10,103 nucleotides of DNA from CALXSC01 sp964493475 (lineage in GTDB: Bacteria > Pseudomonadota > Alphaproteobacteria > Rickettsiales > UBA1997). Below are positions 7,127 through 10,103 of this stretch, in pieces. Positions within the stretch are counted from its first letter, which is position 1; the number at the start of each line of letters is the position of its first letter. The notes beneath the pieces are model-generated. The model searched no databases, had not been told where the DNA came from, and saw only the letters and a program-made list of their open reading frames with translations. The stretch is taken from NCBI GenBank assembly GCA_964493475.1, contig CAZBNS010000065.1:1-10103 (forward strand), in the 5' to 3' direction. A program made the position numbers and the translations under genes.

Positions 7127-7201
7127 GGCAACTGTAGTTTCATCATATGTCATACTCACATCCACAGAACCTTTAGTCATTTGACTTGCTCCTATACCAC
7201 T
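7127..7201 (-). repeat. Direct repeat block 2, copy A (partner 9688-9762)
   Basis: This block encodes SGIGASQMTKGSVDVSMTYD and continues ETTVA, which is matched almost exactly in the intact gene. The DNA is nearly identical over most of the block, with scattered single-base changes (for example cagaacc against cagatcc). The two copies are about 2.5 kb apart in the same orientation, so recombination between them would delete the toxin tip and immunity gene. Confidence 0.8.
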
Positions 7202-7366
7202 GCTTATGCCTGCCATGGCAGCAGCTCCTGCTCCACCTGTTCCTGTAATTACATAAAACTCTCACCTTGTTAATACTAAATTTATAATTTTATATTATAT
7301 TCACATTTCGCCACTGTTATTAAATAAAATATGATAAATAGTATGTTTATAACATTTTCTATTAAA

Positions 7367-8008
7367 TTAATTTTTATCACAATTAACAATGCATTCATTA
7401 ATTTTAGATTCTTTTAAAAAATCAAAACTAAAAAGACTATTTTTCTCGTTTCTTTTGTAGGTTATAACTCCAATACTATATCCATTCTCATTCGGCTCTA
7501 TATTGAAATTAAATTCTATGTAATCTATATAATTTTTTGTTATATCAACACTATTTTTTTCTTCAATTGCTATCAAAAGATTTTCATATAATATAGATAT
7601 TATATTACTACAAATTTCTTTTAATACTTCATTTGGCATATCGGAATATCCAATATTTTTTCCTGTTTTTCTATCCCAAATATCAAGATAAATAGCTAAA
7701 GTTTTATTTTTCTTTATATATTTTAATAAAATTCCTATATCTTTTAATTTTATATTTATACTTTCACTAACTTTATATTTTGTATCATATTCCATTCTAT
7801 AACCAAGTTCTGGATCTTTAAATTGTAAAAGTTTTCCCATATCATTTTTTATTTTAATCATGTAAAACCATGTATTAAAATAAATTTCATTTTTTTCATT
7901 TTCTAATTTGTTTTCCAAATTGTTTTTTACATTATTAAATAGATAAGCGAAACCGCATATTATTAATATTATAGTAATAAAAATTATTATATTATTCTTT
8001 TTATTCAT
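7367..8008 (-). CDS. Candidate immunity protein for the M23-tipped CdiA-like toxin
   Basis: I do not recognise this 213-aa protein. Residues 7-24 (IIIFITIILIICGFAYLF) form a single membrane helix after a short basic N-terminus, so the remaining 190 residues probably face the periplasm; C18 is not in a proper lipobox (LIIC), so it looks like a membrane anchor and not a lipoprotein. The soluble part is Lys/Asn/Ile-rich with likely mixed alpha/beta structure. The start codon overlaps the stop of the CdiA-like gene as ATGA (8008-8005), which is tight translational coupling. In CDI loci the gene directly after cdiA encodes the specific immunity protein, and these are fast-evolving orphans. A membrane-anchored periplasmic domain is what would be needed to block a wall-cutting enzyme. 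The gene is strikingly more AT-rich than the toxin body. The role as immunity protein is inferred from position and topology only. Confidence 0.7.
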   Translation of the reverse strand: MNKKNNIIIFITIILIICGFAYLFNNVKNNLENKLENEKNEIYFNTWFYMIKIKNDMGKLLQFKDPELGYRMEYDTKYKVSESINIKLKDIGILLKYIKKNKTLAIYLDIWDRKTGKNIGYSDMPNEVLKEICSNIISILYENLLIAIEEKNSVDITKNYIDYIEFNFNIEPNENGYSIGVITYKRNEKNSLFSFDFLKESKINECIVNCDKN

Positions 8009-10103
8009 TTTTTCATTAGACTTTGTTGATAAGGCGTATCTTTTAGATATTTATAATTTCCTATATTTATAGTTTCAGGATTAATCCAACCCTTATAATT
8101 ATTATATTTACCATTTTCATCGCCAATACTAATACCGAGGTGCAAATGATTTCCTTGACTAGCCCCAGTATTTCCAACTAAACCTATTGGTTGACCTTCT
8201 TGAACTGCAGTGCCTTCTGGAATATTTGATTGTTCATACATATGACCATACAAAGCCCAAACTGTTTCTCCTTCAGGGGTAGTGCTTTGAATAATAATTG
8301 TATTACCATAACCTTTCAAATAATCATTCCTTATAACAACACCATCAGCCACAGAATATATTTCTTTCCCTTCTGTAGCAGAAATATCTGTTCCATTATG
8401 ATCAGTTTCTCTTCTTATATAACCATCTTTATATTCACTATAATATATTCCAGTTTTTGGATCAATCCATCTAGGACCAAAGTTATCTTTTAAATCTTTT
8501 TTTCTAATATCTTGTACTGATTGGCTATACAACAAATTATTCTCCACAGCATTCTTTCCCAGCCTCTGTCCTGAGAACATATTATTTGCGATTTCGTCAT
8601 TATCCAATCCAGTTAGCTTTCCTGTAATCAATGCACTTAATCCTCCCGCAAGACCACCAATCTCTTTTAAAGCGTCATCACTTAAATTAGTATAATTATT
8701 AAATAGTTCACCAAATATTTCTCCACTAACTCCGCTCACCGCTCCAGATAATGCATCATTTCCCGTAAGTACATTTGCCGCAGCTCCTAATCCAGCATGT
8801 AATGCCAACTGTGTTCCTTTTCCAACAACTGTTCCCGTAGTTCCATCTATTCCAAACTCTAAATTCCCCTCATGATAATTACTTCCAATCTGTTTTGCTC
8901 CCAAATTAGCTCCTGCCATAACAATAGTATTTATTGCTTGATTTTGTAATGCTTCACTGAAACTATCTCCATTTATTGCAGATTGAATTGCTGTTGATGT
9001 TGTTGTAGATATTGCACTTTCATATAATGCTGTTGTAAGTTGTTGTTGTATTGTTGCTCCTGCTTGATTTCCTGTATTTATAATTCCACCAGTCATCTTT
9101 CCAGTACTATCTATTACAGCACCTGTTTCAAGATTAATATAAGTTGTAATTCCTGCTGTTATTCCCGCTGTTATTCCTGCTATTGCAACACTTTTTAATG
9201 TATCACTACTTGTTGCACTATCCCAACCTGCATCTAATACATCTCCAAAATCTCCGCCATTTAATGTAGCTTGAGACATTGCATTACCTGTCATAGCACT
9301 AAATGATATTATTGCAGCACTTACAGCTGCATTAGTTGCCGCTGCCGCAGATGCTCCAACAGCACTGCCAACAGCTGTTCCTACATATTGTCCTACACCT
9401 TGACCTACTCCAAAGCCTGCTCCTGTTGCCGCTCCTATAATAGCTCCGGATAAAGCTGCTTTACCTATGTCTCCTCCAAATGTCTCATGGCTTTCATAAC
9501 TTTGATGTTGTTCTTGTGCTGTGCTTATAGATAAGCTGTTTCCTACATTAAGTGATACAGTGTCATCAACAATATTGCCATCGTTATCTATTTCTTTTTC
9601 TGTTCCATCCGTGTTAAAGAAGTTAGTACTTATCATTGTTGTGTTATTACCACTTGTAATATTTATATTATTTGCTGTTAGATTATTTGCAACTGTTGTT
9701 TCATCATATGTCATACTCACATCCACAGATCCTTTAGTCATTTGGCTTGCTCCTATGCCAGCACTTACACCTGCGGTAGCCATTGCTGCAGCTCCTGCAG
9801 GACCAGTTAAAGCTGCTACAGCAACTGCAACAGCAATTTGAGTTATAGCACTAGCTACATCAAACTTCTCTCTAAATGTATAATCATAATCATATACATA
9901 ATCCATTGCATTTAACATATATAAATCATTTCCTATATTTAGATTTATATTTCCATTGTATTCATCTAATATACTTGTATTTATTCCTGATATAAAATTA
10001 GTTCCAACAGAAATTAAATTGTTTCCAGTTGTTATAGAAAGATTATTTCCTGCAATTAAATTTGAACTTATATTTGTTAAGCTTGCATCTACACTTTCTT
10101 TTG
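8005..10103 (-). CDS. CdiA/FHA-type contact-dependent inhibition protein, 3' part, with M23 peptidase tip
   Basis: This frame is open to the right edge, so only the C-terminal ~700 residues are seen. Numbering from the Met at 9918: upstream codons encode beta-helix-like repeats (AGNNLSITTGNNLISVG); 50-150 is a conserved FHA pretoxin segment (DVSMTYDETT, AQEQHQSYESHETFGGD); 150-345 is Gly/Ala-rich and DUF637-like; VENN is at 458-461. The tip after VENN contains a complete M23 metallopeptidase domain (about 500-600). Its zinc ligands are H507 and D511 (HNGTD) and H593, with catalytic H559 (YGHM) and H591 (HLHLG), spaced as in LytM. M23 enzymes cut peptidoglycan cross-bridges or stem peptides. 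Such proteins leave the cell through a two-partner CdiB pore (not seen here) and deliver the tip to neighbours. The next gene overlaps by 4 bp and is the likely immunity gene. An alternative is that the peptidase acts on the producer's own wall or on the protein itself. Confidence 0.88.
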   Translation of the reverse strand, partial: KESVDASLTNISSNLIAGNNLSITTGNNLISVGTNFISGINTSILDEYNGNINLNIGNDLYMLNAMDYVYDYDYTFREKFDVASAITQIAVAVAVAALTGPAGAAAMATAGVSAGIGASQMTKGSVDVSMTYDETTVANNLTANNINITSGNNTTMISTNFFNTDGTEKEIDNDGNIVDDTVSLNVGNSLSISTAQEQHQSYESHETFGGDIGKAALSGAIIGAATGAGFGVGQGVGQYVGTAVGSAVGASAAAATNAAVSAAIISFSAMTGNAMSQATLNGGDFGDVLDAGWDSATSSDTLKSVAIAGITAGITAGITTYINLETGAVIDSTGKMTGGIINTGNQAGATIQQQLTTALYESAISTTTSTAIQSAINGDSFSEALQNQAINTIVMAGANLGAKQIGSNYHEGNLEFGIDGTTGTVVGKGTQLALHAGLGAAANVLTGNDALSGAVSGVSGEIFGELFNNYTNLSDDALKEIGGLAGGLSALITGKLTGLDNDEIANNMFSGQRLGKNAVENNLLYSQSVQDIRKKDLKDNFGPRWIDPKTGIYYSEYKDGYIRRETDHNGTDISATEGKEIYSVADGVVIRNDYLKGYGNTIIIQSTTPEGETVWALYGHMYEQSNIPEGTAVQEGQPIGLVGNTGASQGNHLHLGISIGDENGKYNNYKGWINPETINIGNYKYLKDTPYQQSLMKK
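8119..8421 (-). other. M23 (LytM-like) peptidase domain in the toxin tip
   Basis: The domain covers residues about 500-600 of the visible protein. The HxxxD motif (H507, D511) and the HxH motif (H591, H593) are separated by 80 residues, with a further His (H559) 32 residues before the HxH. This reproduces the LytM pattern (H210, D214, H260, H291, H293). The core strands VADGVVIRN, GNTIIIQ and GQPIGLVGNTG are typical of the fold. No active-site residue is lost, so it should be catalytic. Confidence 0.88.
8536..8547 (-). other. VENN motif marking the start of the variable toxin tip
   Basis: Codons GTG GAG AAT AAT encode Val-Glu-Asn-Asn within GKNAVENN. In CDI proteins of the CdiA class this motif closes the conserved pretoxin domain, and everything after it is the exchangeable toxin. 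Here it leaves a tip of 176 residues, enough for one compact enzyme domain. Confidence 0.85.
9149..9184 (-). repeat. Three 12-bp tandem units in the CdiA-like gene
   Basis: The + strand reads attcctgctgtt, attcccgctgtt, attcctgctatt in a row. On the coding strand this gives the repeating Ala-Gly-Ile-Thr of AIAGITAGITAGITTY. It lies in the Gly/Ala-rich hydrophobic region and looks like a slippage-generated expansion that keeps the frame. Confidence 0.7.
9469..9522 (-). repeat. Direct repeat block 1, copy B (partner 6950-7003)
   Basis: This is the copy of the AQEQHQSYESHETFGGD block inside the intact CdiA-like gene. It is nearly identical in DNA to the copy in the FHA fragment downstream; the surrounding sequence on its 3' side diverges completely after the GGD codons. 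Confidence 0.8.
9688..9762 (-). repeat. Direct repeat block 2, copy B (partner 7127-7201)
   Basis: This is the copy of the GASQMTKGSVDVSMTYDETT block in the intact gene. It lies 165 bp from block 1 copy B, whereas in the fragment the two blocks are 123 bp apart; the extra length in the intact gene is a hydrophilic Asp/Asn-rich insert (around NTDGTEKEIDNDGNIVDD). Confidence 0.8.

Larger units (their letters stand above)
6515..7256 (-). pseudogene. Internal fragment of an FHA/CdiA-type haemagglutinin gene
   Basis: The open frame 7216-6515 resembles an inner piece of a filamentous haemagglutinin. It has the segment GASQMTKGSVDVSMTYDETT and the block TAQEQHQSYESHETFGGD, both also present in the large gene to its right. 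It then diverges into a Gly/Met-rich stretch and beta-helix repeats (DISLVSNKDLTIVGSDIL, TLQSNNGTVNILAAIE) of the kind found well before an FHA C-terminus. Similarity begins upstream of the ATG at about 7250 (TGTGGAGAAA), where an in-frame TGA at 7259-7257 closes the frame, so the piece lacks a true start, secretion signal and TPS domain. At its 3' end it runs directly into DUF488 sequence and stops by chance at 6515. It is not a toxin tip: no VENN motif or nuclease/peptidase domain is present. It is most likely a non-functional remnant, though it could act as a recombination partner for the intact gene. Confidence 0.75.

Noticed and set aside
6515..7256. Orphan CDI toxin module (spare cdiA tip)
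   Set aside because: Spare tips normally carry VENN or another pretoxin end followed by a toxin domain and immunity gene. This piece turns into beta-helix repeats instead and is followed by DUF488 sequence.
7367..8008. Lipoprotein reading of the candidate immunity protein
   Set aside because: The Cys at residue 18 is preceded by Ile (LIIC), not Gly, Ala or Ser, so it is not a proper lipobox; a membrane anchor explains the segment.
8230..8493. Open frame of 87 codons on the + strand
   Set aside because: It is antisense to the M23 domain, whose active-site motifs are clearly conserved on the - strand.
9521..9841. Open frame of 106 codons on the + strand
   Set aside because: It is the antisense of the conserved CdiA-like coding sequence; its hydrophobic look comes from the reverse complement of Ala/Thr/Asn codons.
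1..10103. CRISPR array, transposase gene, or recoded stop codons
   Set aside because: No regularly spaced repeats and no transposase motif are seen, and all long genes read through with the standard code and end at ordinary stops.

Overview
The window is AT-rich (roughly 30% GC by eye), standard genetic code, with mostly leaderless-looking or Shine-Dalgarno-poor genes. A type Vb secreted filamentous haemagglutinin/CdiA-like protein implies an outer membrane, so a Gram-negative, probably host-associated bacterium. The glutamyl-tRNA synthetase is of the long type best known to me from Clostridia, and the glycyl-tRNA synthetase is the single-chain alpha2 type. That mix does not fix a phylum; I see no rRNA or other phylogenetic marker that would settle it.

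Left part (1-3767, + strand): an unassigned stub ending in a good intrinsic terminator, a small coiled-coil protein with a clear ribosome binding site, then a strong sigma70-like promoter (perfect TTGACA, 17-bp spacer) ahead of a likely operon: a membrane-anchored unknown protein, gltX, a cytoplasmic S66 (LD-carboxypeptidase/MccF) peptidase with an intact Ser-Glu-His triad, and a 34-codon ORF. This converges on glyS (3991-5358, - strand) across a gap holding a long imperfect palindrome. A 434-bp gap then carries a divergent pair of promoters: one for glyS and one with a leader of about 115 nt for a cold-shock protein gene (5793-5996), which ends in an 11-bp hairpin.

Right part (6139-10103, - strand): the accessory region. 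At the window edge is the 3' end of a large CdiA/FHA-type gene. Its C-terminus reads in order: beta-helix-like repeats, conserved pretoxin segment, Gly/Ala-rich DUF637-like region, VENN motif, then a variable tip that is a complete M23 (LytM/lysostaphin-like) metallopeptidase with all five expected active-site residues. The next gene overlaps it by 4 bp (ATGA) and encodes an unrecognised protein with one N-terminal membrane segment; its position and topology suit an immunity protein that guards the cell wall on the outside of the inner membrane. Downstream lies a decayed, partly duplicated internal piece of an FHA gene, nearly identical in two blocks to the intact gene, fused at its 3' end to a DUF488 gene that has lost its start and is frameshifted.

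The strongest candidate for something new is this toxin/immunity pair: a contact-dependent inhibition protein whose tip appears to be a peptidoglycan peptidase, which would have to act in the target's periplasm rather than its cytoplasm.
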